A DNA stretch of 11,728 nt from JBPEXY01 sp052031065 (GTDB lineage Bacteria > Pseudomonadota > Gammaproteobacteria > Immundisolibacterales > Immundisolibacteraceae): assembly GCA_052031065.1 (NCBI GenBank), contig JBPEXY010000169.1, forward strand, positions 1 to 11,728. Direction: 5' to 3'. This document shows positions 5,154 through 11,706 of this stretch, piece after piece. The notes below the pieces were generated by a model. The model had not been told where the DNA came from. It made no database searches and worked only from the letters and a program-made list of their open reading frames with translations. The position numbers were made by a program, and so were the translations under genes. Numbering within the stretch: position 1 is the stretch's first letter; every line of letters starts with the position of its first letter.

Positions 5154-6545
5154 CTATACGTTGGGTCCGAGCATATCTGCCGGATTAACGAAACGGTCAA
5201 ACTCTTCATCGGTCAGTAAACCGAGGCCCATTACAGCCGCCTTTAGAGTCGTCCCTTCACTGTGGGCTTTTTTCGCTGCTTTCGCGGCATTGTCGTACCC
5301 GATGTGTGGGTTGAGTGCGGTAACGACCATCAAATTACGGTCAAGGTACTCCTGCACCTGATCACTGAGCACCTCGGCACCAGCGACGCAGCGGTCGGCG
5401 AAACTGACGCTGGCGTCAGCGATCAGACGAATTGACTGCAGCAGGTTATAGATGATTACCGGCTTGAATACGTTGAGCTGCAGATGGCCGGTTGCGCCGC
5501 CAATATTGATGGCAACATCGTTGCCCATGACCTGAGCGGCAACCATGGTGATCGCCTCTGATTGGGTCGGGTTGACTTTGCCGGGCATGATCGAGCTGCC
5601 AGGTTCATTAGCCGGTAGTTGCAGTTCACCAATGCCATTTCGCGGACCGGAACCGAGCAGACGAAAGTCGTTACCGAGTTTCATCAGTACTGTTGCACAG
5701 GTTTTCAGTGCCCCACTGGTTAATACCAGTGCGTCGTGGGCAGCGAGGGCGGCAAACTTGTTGGGTGCGGAGACAAAAGGCAATCCGGTAATTTCGGCAA
5801 TTCGCGCCGCGACAGCGTCGGCAAATTGCGGATGGGTGTTGAGGCCGGTGCCTACGGCGGTACCACCGATGGCCAGTTCGCAAACTTTCGGCAGGCAACT
5901 TTGAATTGCACTGATCGATTCATCAAGCTGATGGACAAAGGCACCCAGTTCCTGTCCAAAAGTCAGTGGAACCGCATCCATCAGGTGGGTGCGCCCTGGC
6001 TTTATGACCTGTTCGTATTGTTTGGCCTTGGCGGCCAGCGCGTCGCGAAGGTGGGTTAGCCCGGGAATCAGTGTCGCGTTGATTTCACGCGCAGCAGCGA
6101 TATGCATCGCGGTTGGAAAAGTGTCGTTGGATGATTGCGATTTGTTGACATCATCATTGGGGTGGACAGGGTTTTTCGACCCCAGCTCTCCACCAGCCAT
6201 TTCGATAGCGCGGTTGGCAATGACCTCGTTGGCGTTCATGTTGCTCTGGGTACCGCTGCCGGTTTGCCAGACCACCAAGGGAAAGTGATCATCCAGGTTG
6301 CCCTGTGCAACCTCGTCAGCCGCCGCTGCGATCAGCTCTGCTTTTTCGCTGTCGAGGATACCCAGCTGGGCGTTGGTCACGGCTGCTGCCTGCTTGAGAA
6401 TGCCGAATGCATGAACCACTTCTATCGGCATTTTCTCGTTGCCGATCGGGAAATTGATCAGGCTGCGGGCCGTTTGTGCGCCGTAGTAGCGATCAGCGGG
6501 GACCTTCAGCTCCCCCATGGTGTCTTGTTCGATGCGGTAGTTCAT
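5154..6545 (-). CDS. fumC: Class II fumarate hydratase FumC
   Basis: A 463-aa class II (iron-independent, homotetrameric) fumarase of normal length, interconverting fumarate and L-malate in the TCA cycle. Seen: SGTQSNMNANEV (97-108), HPNDDVNKSQSSND (128-141), GRTHLMDA (184-191) with the conserved active-site His187, and the fumarase/aspartase signature GSSIMPGKVNPT (316-327) with the catalytic Ser. The VNKSQSSND and NMNANEV forms indicate fumarase rather than aspartase. The ATG at 6545 has only a weak AAAG-type ribosome-binding site, but the N-terminus aligns with the family start. The gene is alone on its strand, convergent with the phosphatase gene and divergent from the ring-cleavage operon. 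It may be a housekeeping gene or may serve fumarate released by the catabolic pathway. Confidence 0.97.
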   Translation of the reverse strand: MNYRIEQDTMGELKVPADRYYGAQTARSLINFPIGNEKMPIEVVHAFGILKQAAAVTNAQLGILDSEKAELIAAAADEVAQGNLDDHFPLVVWQTGSGTQSNMNANEVIANRAIEMAGGELGSKNPVHPNDDVNKSQSSNDTFPTAMHIAAAREINATLIPGLTHLRDALAAKAKQYEQVIKPGRTHLMDAVPLTFGQELGAFVHQLDESISAIQSCLPKVCELAIGGTAVGTGLNTHPQFADAVAARIAEITGLPFVSAPNKFAALAAHDALVLTSGALKTCATVLMKLGNDFRLLGSGPRNGIGELQLPANEPGSSIMPGKVNPTQSEAITMVAAQVMGNDVAINIGGATGHLQLNVFKPVIIYNLLQSIRLIADASVSFADRCVAGAEVLSDQVQEYLDRNLMVVTALNPHIGYDNAAKAAKKAHSEGTTLKAAVMGLGLLTDEEFDRFVNPADMLGPNV

Positions 6546-6604
6546 TGGCTTTACTCGTTTGATAATGACAGGTAGATTGGCCCGCCCGCCGTTGGGCCGG
6601 TTTG

Positions 6605-6633
6605 TTCACAGTGGTGTAGGGTTCAGATATGTT
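6605..6633 (+). promoter_or_regulatory. Sigma70-like promoter TTCACA-N17-TATGTT
   Basis: TTCACA (6605-6610, one mismatch to TTGACA) and TATGTT (6628-6633, two mismatches to TATAAT) stand 17 bp apart, the optimal spacing. A start near 6640 would give a transcript of about 138 nt ending at the hairpin at 6750-6777, with no ribosome-binding site or gene in between. Confidence 0.5.
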
Positions 6634-6639
6634 CGGTTC

Positions 6640-6777
6640 AGTCCGTGGTTTCGGCGGATCGCCTGCTGGCCTGGTTAAACAGCGCGCATCTACTATGCGA
6701 AGGCGAAACCGACCCCGGGAAACATCGCCAATTGTAGCAATTTCGTCCTCCCGGTCTGAGCGCTCCGGGGATTTTTT
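6640..6777 (+). ncRNA. Candidate small RNA or attenuated leader upstream of the ring-cleavage operon
   Basis: The stretch between a promoter-like pair and a T-tailed hairpin carries stem-loops CGCAT/ATGCG (6685-6699) and AATTG/CAATT (6730-6742), then the terminator hairpin. CCGGG at 6715-6719 could pair with CCCGG at 6750-6754, which is the left arm of the terminator, so an antiterminator fold is possible. It matches no RNA family I recognise. Alternatives are a leader that controls the downstream SDR gene, or chance structure. Confidence 0.35.
6750..6777 (+). terminator. Rho-independent terminator-like hairpin with T6 tail
   Basis: CCCGG (6750-6754) pairs with CCGGG (6765-6769), extendable by one wobble pair, around a 10-nt loop, followed by A and six T (6772-6777). 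The stem is short but fully GC. It faces plus, where no gene lies upstream of it, so it would end a non-coding transcript or attenuate the SDR leader. Confidence 0.5.
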
Positions 6778-6820
6778 ATGACGATGAATTGACAGTTTTA
6801 TGGGACGGGTAGTGAGCGGG

Positions 6821-6849
6821 TTGAACTCCCGGTGTTGGCAATTTAAAAC
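6821..6849 (+). promoter_or_regulatory. Possible promoter of the SDR/hydratase/dioxygenase operon
   Basis: TTGAAC (6821-6826) and TAAAAC (6844-6849) are 17 bp apart, each with four matches to consensus. Transcription would start near 6856, leaving a leader of about 19 nt with GGGAG at about 6863-6867 before the ATG at 6875. Moderate match only. Confidence 0.35.
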
Positions 6850-6874
6850 AGAACAATAGTTCGGGAGCGAAGTC

Positions 6875-7669
6875 ATGGATTTAGGAATAGCTGGCAAGAC
6901 GGCTGTTGTCGGTGGAAGTAGTCAGGGGATGGGTCTGGCCATTGCCGAGGGACTGGCGCGAGAAGGGTGTAATCTGCTGCTTTGTGCTCGCAATCAGAAC
7001 GCTCTGGACGAGGCCCGGGAACGGGTCGCAAAGGCAGGTGCAGGTGATCGGGTGGAAACCCTCAGTGTCGACCTGAGCCTGCCCGATAGTGCTGCCAGGA
7101 TCGTTCAGACGGCTACTCGAAAATGGGGTGGTGTCGATATTCTGGTGACCAATACGGGTGGGCCTAAACCAGGACAGCCGAGCAGCTTCAGTGATGACGA
7201 CTGGCTAGAGGGCTATCAGAAAGTCTTTTTCAATGTGATTCGTCTGGTGCGTGAAGTGTTGCCGCACATGCGAGAACAAAAGTGGGGCCGGATTATCAAT
7301 CTGCTGGCGCTGTCGGTGGTGCAGATCGAAGATAACCTTTCCATGTCGTCGACAACCCGTGCCGCAGTGGTGGCCTTTGCCAAAAACCTCTGTGAGGAGG
7401 TCGCCGCTGACGGCATCACCATCAATAATGTGCTGCCCGGCTCGATTTTGACTGACCGGTTGGAACAGGTGACGGCGATGCAGGCGAGTCATTTTGGCGA
7501 CGATCCTGAGCAGGCGATGCAGGCGCGGGTGGATCGCATCGCTGCAGGCCGCCTTGGGCGACCGGAAGAGATGGCTGATCTGGTTGCGTTTCTCGCTTCT
7601 GAACGGGCGGCATTTATCAACGGATTGAGCATTCCCCTGGACGGTGGACAGCTGCGCTCCGTTTTATAG
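6875..7669 (+). CDS. Short-chain dehydrogenase/reductase-like protein with non-canonical active site
   Basis: A 264-aa protein with the Rossmann fold of the SDR family. Seen: GGSSQGMG (13-20) in place of TGxxxGIG, VDLS (65-68), TNTGGP (92-97) in place of NNAG, NNVLPGSILTDR (184-195) and a C-terminal DGGQ. The catalytic YxxxK is absent: the aligned positions read Ser158-Ser-Thr-Thr-Arg162. This matches a known subgroup of 3-oxoacyl-ACP-reductase-like SDRs that lack the standard tetrad, so activity cannot be assumed. Database labels would probably say SDR family oxidoreductase or 3-oxoacyl-ACP reductase. GGGAG precedes the ATG. First gene of a plus-strand set: the hydratase follows after 63 bp and the extradiol dioxygenase after another 63 bp. 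A role with dihydrodiols or acyl-CoA intermediates is inference. Confidence 0.87.
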   Translation: MDLGIAGKTAVVGGSSQGMGLAIAEGLAREGCNLLLCARNQNALDEARERVAKAGAGDRVETLSVDLSLPDSAARIVQTATRKWGGVDILVTNTGGPKPGQPSSFSDDDWLEGYQKVFFNVIRLVREVLPHMREQKWGRIINLLALSVVQIEDNLSMSSTTRAAVVAFAKNLCEEVAADGITINNVLPGSILTDRLEQVTAMQASHFGDDPEQAMQARVDRIAAGRLGRPEEMADLVAFLASERAAFINGLSIPLDGGQLRSVL

Positions 7670-7683
7670 GGTCGAAGCGGGTT

Positions 7684-7702
7684 AACCTTGTGAACAAGGG
7701 TT
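7684..7702 (+). repeat. Small hairpin in the SDR-hydratase spacer
   Basis: CCTTG (7686-7690) pairs with CAAGG (7695-7699) around TGAA, with partly matching flanks. As DNA it is a near-palindrome. It has no T tract. It may be an mRNA element between the two genes; function unknown. Confidence 0.3.
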
Positions 7703-7732
7703 CGAGTGAGATGAACACAATGAGGAGGTGCC

Positions 7733-8503
7733 ATGACATTTGACGCTGAAGCGGTAGCCGATGAATTTCTCGCCAGTGCGGCGCAGGGAGTCCATTACCC
7801 GCCTGCCTGGTTTGATCGCCTGGATATGGATCAGGCGCTACAGGTGCAGCACGCGCTACTGGCCCGCAAAGTTGCCGCCGGGGAGCAGCATGCCGGTTGG
7901 AAAGTGGGTCTGACTGCGAAAGCGATTCAGGACCAGTTTAATGTCCATGAGCCGGTTTGTGGCTACCTGCTGGGTTCAGGCATGATCGCGAGCGGTAGCC
8001 GTTTTAAAGCGGCAGATCTGATCGGACCGGGGGTTGAAAATGAGATCTGTTTTCGCATGGGCGGCGACCTGAAGGGTCCCAATGCCAACGCAGACATGGC
8101 ACGCGCTGCGGTGGCCGAGCTCTATCCAGCAATGGAGCTGGTGGAGAATCGGGGTGATTTTACCGCTCAGTTGGCGGTATCGCTGGCTGATAATGTCCAA
8201 CAGACCGGTTATGTGCTCGGCAGTCCGGTAGCGCTGACCGAGAAACTGGATATTACCGCCATTGATGCCCGCGTCTCGATAAATGGCACACCGGTGGGAG
8301 AGGGTAACGCCACTGCAGTGCTCGGGAACCCCTTCAATTCCCTCGCCTGGTTGGCAAACAAACTGGCAGAAATGGGTTTATGGGTGAAAAAGGGAGAGTG
8401 GATAATGGCGGGGTCATTGACACGTCAGTTCCCGCTGCAGCGGGGCGATGTTATCGTCACCGATTTTACCGGCCTGGGACAGGTTGAGTTTGGGCTGAAC
8501 TGA
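7733..8503 (+). CDS. 2-hydroxypenta-2,4-dienoate (2-keto-4-pentenoate) hydratase family protein, MhpD-like
   Basis: A 256-aa protein of the MhpD/fumarylacetoacetate-hydrolase fold, the usual length for metal-dependent hydratases and decarboxylases of the lower meta-cleavage pathway. In that role it would add water to 2-hydroxypenta-2,4-dienoate to give 4-hydroxy-2-oxovalerate. Seen: GWKVGLT (55-61), the likely metal ligands Glu103 and Glu105 in ENEI and Glu135 in AMELVE, GEGNATAVLGNP (189-200) and the C-terminal KGEWIMAGSLT (220-230). A sister function, 2-oxo-3-hexenedioate decarboxylase (DmpH type) or a 7-carbon diacid hydratase, cannot be excluded. AGGAGG at about 7721-7727 supports the ATG. 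It sits directly before the extradiol dioxygenase gene, which supports a role in ring-fission product breakdown. The aldolase and dehydrogenase expected after it are not in the window. Confidence 0.9.
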   Translation: MTFDAEAVADEFLASAAQGVHYPPAWFDRLDMDQALQVQHALLARKVAAGEQHAGWKVGLTAKAIQDQFNVHEPVCGYLLGSGMIASGSRFKAADLIGPGVENEICFRMGGDLKGPNANADMARAAVAELYPAMELVENRGDFTAQLAVSLADNVQQTGYVLGSPVALTEKLDITAIDARVSINGTPVGEGNATAVLGNPFNSLAWLANKLAEMGLWVKKGEWIMAGSLTRQFPLQRGDVIVTDFTGLGQVEFGLN

Positions 8504-8566
8504 AGCCGGAGCCGGCGTGTCGATTCACTGCGATCTGCAGAGTGATTTTAATTAACGGGGGGTGTC

Positions 8567-9451
8567 ATGGGAGCAATCGTTGGACTGGGGTACCTGGGTA
8601 TCAATTCGACTGATCTCAAAGCGTGGAAAACCTACGCGACTCGAGTAATTGGTGCACAGGTTATTGAGGAGTCGGCTGACAACCTTCGTCTGCGGCTGGA
8701 CGAGAAGATGTACCGTTTTGAGATCAACCGCGCCGAAGCTGATGGACCAGCCTACTTTGGCTGGGATGTGGGCTCGGATAGAAGTCTGGCGGAAATCTGT
8801 TCTTCCTTTGATCAGCGGGGTATCGCCTACGAAAGAGCTGACGCTGATACAGCGTGGCAGCGCAATGTGCTTGAGTTGGTGCGAGTTGAAGATCCCAGTG
8901 GCAACCAGCTGGAGCTCTTCTTTGGTCAGCGTACCGGCAAGCACTTTTCTCCATCGCGGGACATGAATGGCGGCTTTATCACTGACGATGACGTTGGTCT
9001 CGGTCATGTTGTGCTGATGACCACCCATCTTGATGAAATGATGGCGTTTTATGCTGCACTCGGATTTCGTACCAGCGACCGTATTTATATGAAGGCGTTT
9101 GGTGTATTTGCGCACTTTCTGCACTGTAATAAGCGTCAGCACTCACTGGCGATGATCCCCGGGCCAGCTGATGGTTTCCACCACTTTATGCTCGAGGCCG
9201 AGGAAATGCGTGATGTGGGTACCGCCTATGATGCAGCGCAGGACCTGGAAGTGAACATCACCATGTCGATGGGGCAGCACACCAATGACCTGGTGACCTC
9301 CTTTTATTCGCAAACCCCTGGGGGATTCGATATGGAGTACGGATACGGTGGGTTGCTAATTGAGGATTCGGATAGCTGGCAGGTTAAGGAGTTTGACGAT
9401 ATCAGTTTCTGGGGACACCGCGGTGGGGTGCGTAACGTTGATGTGGCCTGA
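8567..9451 (+). CDS. Type I extradiol ring-cleavage dioxygenase (VOC superfamily, BphC/HsaC/NahC-like)
   Basis: A 294-aa two-domain vicinal-oxygen-chelate dioxygenase, expected to cleave a catechol-type ring next to the two hydroxyls using Fe(II) (or Mn(II)) and O2. Length and the paired domains match the BphC/HsaC/NahC group that acts on bicyclic or substituted catechols. Seen in the C-terminal catalytic domain: metal ligands His147 (GLGHVVL), His206 (HHFMLE) and Glu257 (FDMEYG), plus His192 (RQHSLAM), His238 (GQHTND) and Tyr247 (FYSQTPGGF), which correspond to the second-sphere residues of BphC. The set is complete, so activity is likely. GGGGGGT precedes the ATG. Last gene of the plus-strand set, 63 bp after the hydratase and followed by a strong terminator. 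The exact catechol cannot be deduced. Confidence 0.94.
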   Translation: MGAIVGLGYLGINSTDLKAWKTYATRVIGAQVIEESADNLRLRLDEKMYRFEINRAEADGPAYFGWDVGSDRSLAEICSSFDQRGIAYERADADTAWQRNVLELVRVEDPSGNQLELFFGQRTGKHFSPSRDMNGGFITDDDVGLGHVVLMTTHLDEMMAFYAALGFRTSDRIYMKAFGVFAHFLHCNKRQHSLAMIPGPADGFHHFMLEAEEMRDVGTAYDAAQDLEVNITMSMGQHTNDLVTSFYSQTPGGFDMEYGYGGLLIEDSDSWQVKEFDDISFWGHRGGVRNVDVA

Positions 9452-9493
9452 TTGGGGTAGCAATTAAACAGTCGCCAGCCTGGTGAGAGGAAT

Positions 9494-9520
9494 AAAAAGC
9501 CCGCTTTCGCGGGCTTTTTT
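9494..9520. terminator. Strong bidirectional intrinsic terminator
   Basis: AAAAAGCCCGC (9494-9504) and GCGGGCTTTTT (9509-9519) flank the loop TTTC. A run of T follows on plus and a run of U on minus, so it ends both the extradiol dioxygenase operon and the convergent amidohydrolase transcript. Confidence 0.92.
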
Positions 9521-9538
9521 ATAGAGCTGGTTTTCGAT

Positions 9539-10687
9539 CTAGGCTGATTTGGCAGCCAGCAGTTTTTCGACGTTAAACCCATAGAGCTTTTCTGCATTGG
9601 AGCAGACAATGCGGTGAATTTCATCTTCCGGGCAGCCGGTAAAGTTGCTGGCTACCGCTTTTTTGGAGAATGGCCACACCCCTTCCGTATGCGGGTAGTC
9701 AGCCCCCCACATCAGGGTGTCGACACCGATCAGCTCTCGGGTTAAAACCCCGGCGCGATCATCCTCGAAGGTAGCGTAGAAATTACTTTTAAAAAACTCA
9801 CTCGGTTTACGGTCCAGGCGCGGCTGCATCCAGCCTTTGTGATCTTCCCACCAGTGGTCCATCAGATCCAGCGCTGCCGCGATCCAGCCGATACCCCCTT
9901 CAACAATTGACCAGCGCATTTTGGGAAAGCGCTGTGGTGCACCACCCCAGATGACCAGTTGCATGGGCTCATTAAGGTTCATTTTGCCGGCACAGACCAA
10001 TGCACCGCTGGCACCTGGACCGCGAATATGTTCCGGGAAGGTGCCGCCACCGAGGTGGAAATTGCAGAGCACGTTCATCTCTTCCAATCGTGCCCAGAGA
10101 GTATCCCAAATCGGCTGATTAAACGGGCGGTGGTTACACCATGCCGGTAACATGACGCTTTCCAGCCCCATTTTTACCGCGCGTTCTGCCTCATTAACGG
10201 CCCACTCTATGGGGCCGCGGGTGGGCAGAATGGCAACACCTTTTAGACGATCCGGGTGCGCGTTACAAAACTCGGCGAGCCAGTCGTTATAGGTTTTGAC
10301 CACCTCATAGAGCAGTTCGTCGTTTTCAGAATCCCAGATAAAGAGGCCGACACCGGGGTAGATGACTTCACCCAATACACCGTCGATATCCTGGTCTTTC
10401 AACCGTTCATCGGGATTCCAGGAACCGGCACGACAATCGTCGTAGCGGAAGTCAGATATTTTTGGTATCTCCTCCCCCCGCGCCTTCATCTCAATCATCG
10501 GCCCCTCAAAGGCAATCGGCCGTGGTTTCAGGCCGTCTATGATCATGCAATCACCCATCTCGCCGACATTCTCTATGCGAGGTGCCTTGTCGCGCCATTT
10601 GGCTGGCATTCTGGATGTCCACAGATCAGCCGGTTCAACCACATGGCCATCCGCAGAAATAAGCGGGCCTTGATACTCTTCGCTCAT
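9539..10687 (-). CDS. Amidohydrolase-2 family metal-dependent hydrolase or decarboxylase
   Basis: A 382-aa amidohydrolase_2 (TIM-barrel) protein, of the group including ACMSD-type decarboxylases and the C-C hydrolase LigY. Seen: the first-strand metal motif ADGH (12-15), HLGGG (211-215), the segment VEGGIGW (262-268), and WGADYPHTEG (327-336) with the conserved late Asp330. It probably binds Zn(II) or a similar ion and cleaves a C-C or C-N bond. The start is ATG at 10687, with AGAGGAG about 7 nt upstream. The frame stays open 19 codons further to 10744, but that extension has no ribosome-binding site and precedes the conserved N-terminus. It lies 146 bp downstream of a DECR-like SDR on the same strand and is convergent with the extradiol dioxygenase gene. 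Given no alpha/beta-hydrolase nearby, it is a candidate for hydrolysis of the ring-fission product; a decarboxylase is the main alternative. Confidence 0.85.
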   Translation of the reverse strand: MSEEYQGPLISADGHVVEPADLWTSRMPAKWRDKAPRIENVGEMGDCMIIDGLKPRPIAFEGPMIEMKARGEEIPKISDFRYDDCRAGSWNPDERLKDQDIDGVLGEVIYPGVGLFIWDSENDELLYEVVKTYNDWLAEFCNAHPDRLKGVAILPTRGPIEWAVNEAERAVKMGLESVMLPAWCNHRPFNQPIWDTLWARLEEMNVLCNFHLGGGTFPEHIRGPGASGALVCAGKMNLNEPMQLVIWGGAPQRFPKMRWSIVEGGIGWIAAALDLMDHWWEDHKGWMQPRLDRKPSEFFKSNFYATFEDDRAGVLTRELIGVDTLMWGADYPHTEGVWPFSKKAVASNFTGCPEDEIHRIVCSNAEKLYGFNVEKLLAAKSA

Positions 10688-10833
10688 GCGAAACTCCTCT
10701 TTACAATGATTTGGTGTTGTGTGGTCCCTATTGCTGAACGACAAGCCGTCCTGTTGAGACCTTTTTTAGTTATCCGCACTATTCTGGTCGAGCGGCCCCT
10801 GTGATGCAATGCTGCTATTGCCCGGGATACTGG
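10688..10833 (-). promoter_or_regulatory. Spacer between DECR-like SDR and amidohydrolase genes
   Basis: This 146-bp gap on the minus strand holds the amidohydrolase ribosome-binding site (AGAGGAG near 10695-10701) and a short GCAAT/ATTGC hairpin just beyond the SDR stop (about 10813-10828). I found only a weak promoter-like pair, so co-transcription from upstream of the SDR is as likely as a separate promoter. Confidence 0.35.
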
Positions 10834-11706
10834 CTATATTGGCTTGAAGTGGTCCGGCTGATCAGTTAGCCAGGTTTCCCCCCAGAGTCTGCCGCCGCCG
10901 TCAATCACCAGGGTTTCGCCGGTGATGAACTTACCTGACGCTGCAGTCAGATAGACACACCCTTCGGCGATATCCTGCACGCTACCGAGGGTGCGCATTG
11001 GATTGGAATTGTAGAACCTTTTCAGAAAGGCGCGTGGATACTGATTAAAGCCATTACTCTCGATTGCACCCGGAGCGATACTGTTGACACGAATATTGTA
11101 TTGCGACCATTCCACCGCCAGAGTGCGCGACAGGTTGTCGACAGCCGCTCGTGACGCACTGGAATGGGCAATGGTCGGCATGCCCCGGTAGTAGTCGAGG
11201 ATGATATTGGTGACGCTGCCGGGATGGTCATGTTCGACCCATTTTCTGGCACAGGCCTGGGCCATATACCAGGTGCCGTTGAGGTTGGTGTCGATTACTG
11301 CATTCCAGCCTTTTGGTGAGATGTCGAGCGCTGGTTTGGCAAACTGTCCACCGGCGTTGTTGATCAGCTGGTCCAGTTTGCCGAAGCGCTGCCAGGTTTT
11401 GTCGACCAGCTTTTCGACAGCTTCCGGTTCGCGTATCGACATCGCCATGTAGTCAGCATCAGCGCCCAGTTCATTGAGCTGCTCGCAGGTCTCAATCAGC
11501 AGTGGCTCACGGCGTCCGCAAATCATGATATTGGCGCCGAGGCGGGCAAACAGGAACGCGATTGCCTTACCAATACCGGTACCACCACCTGATATCAGAG
11601 CGGTCTGACCCTGCAACAGATCATCGCGGTAGACCGTCTCTATCGACTTCAGCTCCTCGTCGCTAAAGCCAAAAGTCTCCTTGTGTTCGAGATCCTCGAC
11701 TGGCAT
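10834..11706 (-). CDS. SDR family oxidoreductase resembling 2,4-dienoyl-CoA reductase / trans-2-enoyl-CoA reductase
   Basis: A 290-aa short-chain dehydrogenase/reductase with about 30 residues ahead of the fold. Seen: the dinucleotide motif SGGGTGIGKAIA (39-50), a CGRRE turn (63-67) that suits NADP(H), INNAGG (115-120), SIAPGAIES (209-217) and GETLVIDGGG (263-272). The usual YxxxK is replaced by Ser182-x-x-x-Arg186 in HSSASRAAV. The same region of 2,4-dienoyl-CoA reductases also lacks YxxxK and uses a Tyr about 15 residues before a Lys. Tyr172 or Tyr173 could be that Tyr, but the Lys is Arg here. A role in reducing unsaturated acyl-CoA intermediates is inference. The ATG at 11706 has AGGAGGAA about 7 nt upstream. 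It precedes the amidohydrolase gene on the same strand. Confidence 0.88.
   Translation of the reverse strand: MPVEDLEHKETFGFSDEELKSIETVYRDDLLQGQTALISGGGTGIGKAIAFLFARLGANIMICGRREPLLIETCEQLNELGADADYMAMSIREPEAVEKLVDKTWQRFGKLDQLINNAGGQFAKPALDISPKGWNAVIDTNLNGTWYMAQACARKWVEHDHPGSVTNIILDYYRGMPTIAHSSASRAAVDNLSRTLAVEWSQYNIRVNSIAPGAIESNGFNQYPRAFLKRFYNSNPMRTLGSVQDIAEGCVYLTAASGKFITGETLVIDGGGRLWGETWLTDQPDHFKPI

Larger units (their letters stand above)
6546..6874. promoter_or_regulatory. 329-bp divergent intergenic region between fumC and the SDR gene
   Basis: No protein gene is supported here. On the plus strand it contains a promoter-like pair (6605-6633), several small stem-loops, a T-tailed hairpin (6750-6777), and a second promoter-like pair (6821-6849) before the SDR gene. 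A GGCCC/GGGCC inverted repeat at 6579-6598 falls in what would be the fumC leader. I saw no good promoter for fumC. An isolated TTGACA at 6789-6794 has no matching -10 box. Confidence 0.6.

Noticed and set aside
6629..6781. 50-codon open frame on plus across the candidate small RNA
   Set aside because: Its ATG overlaps the -10 box of the proposed promoter, there is no ribosome-binding site, and the Arg/Ser-rich product has no recognisable feature; likely chance.
10688..10744. 19-codon N-terminal extension of the amidohydrolase
   Set aside because: The internal ATG at 10687 has a good AGAGGAG site and leads straight into the conserved first strand; the extension has neither.
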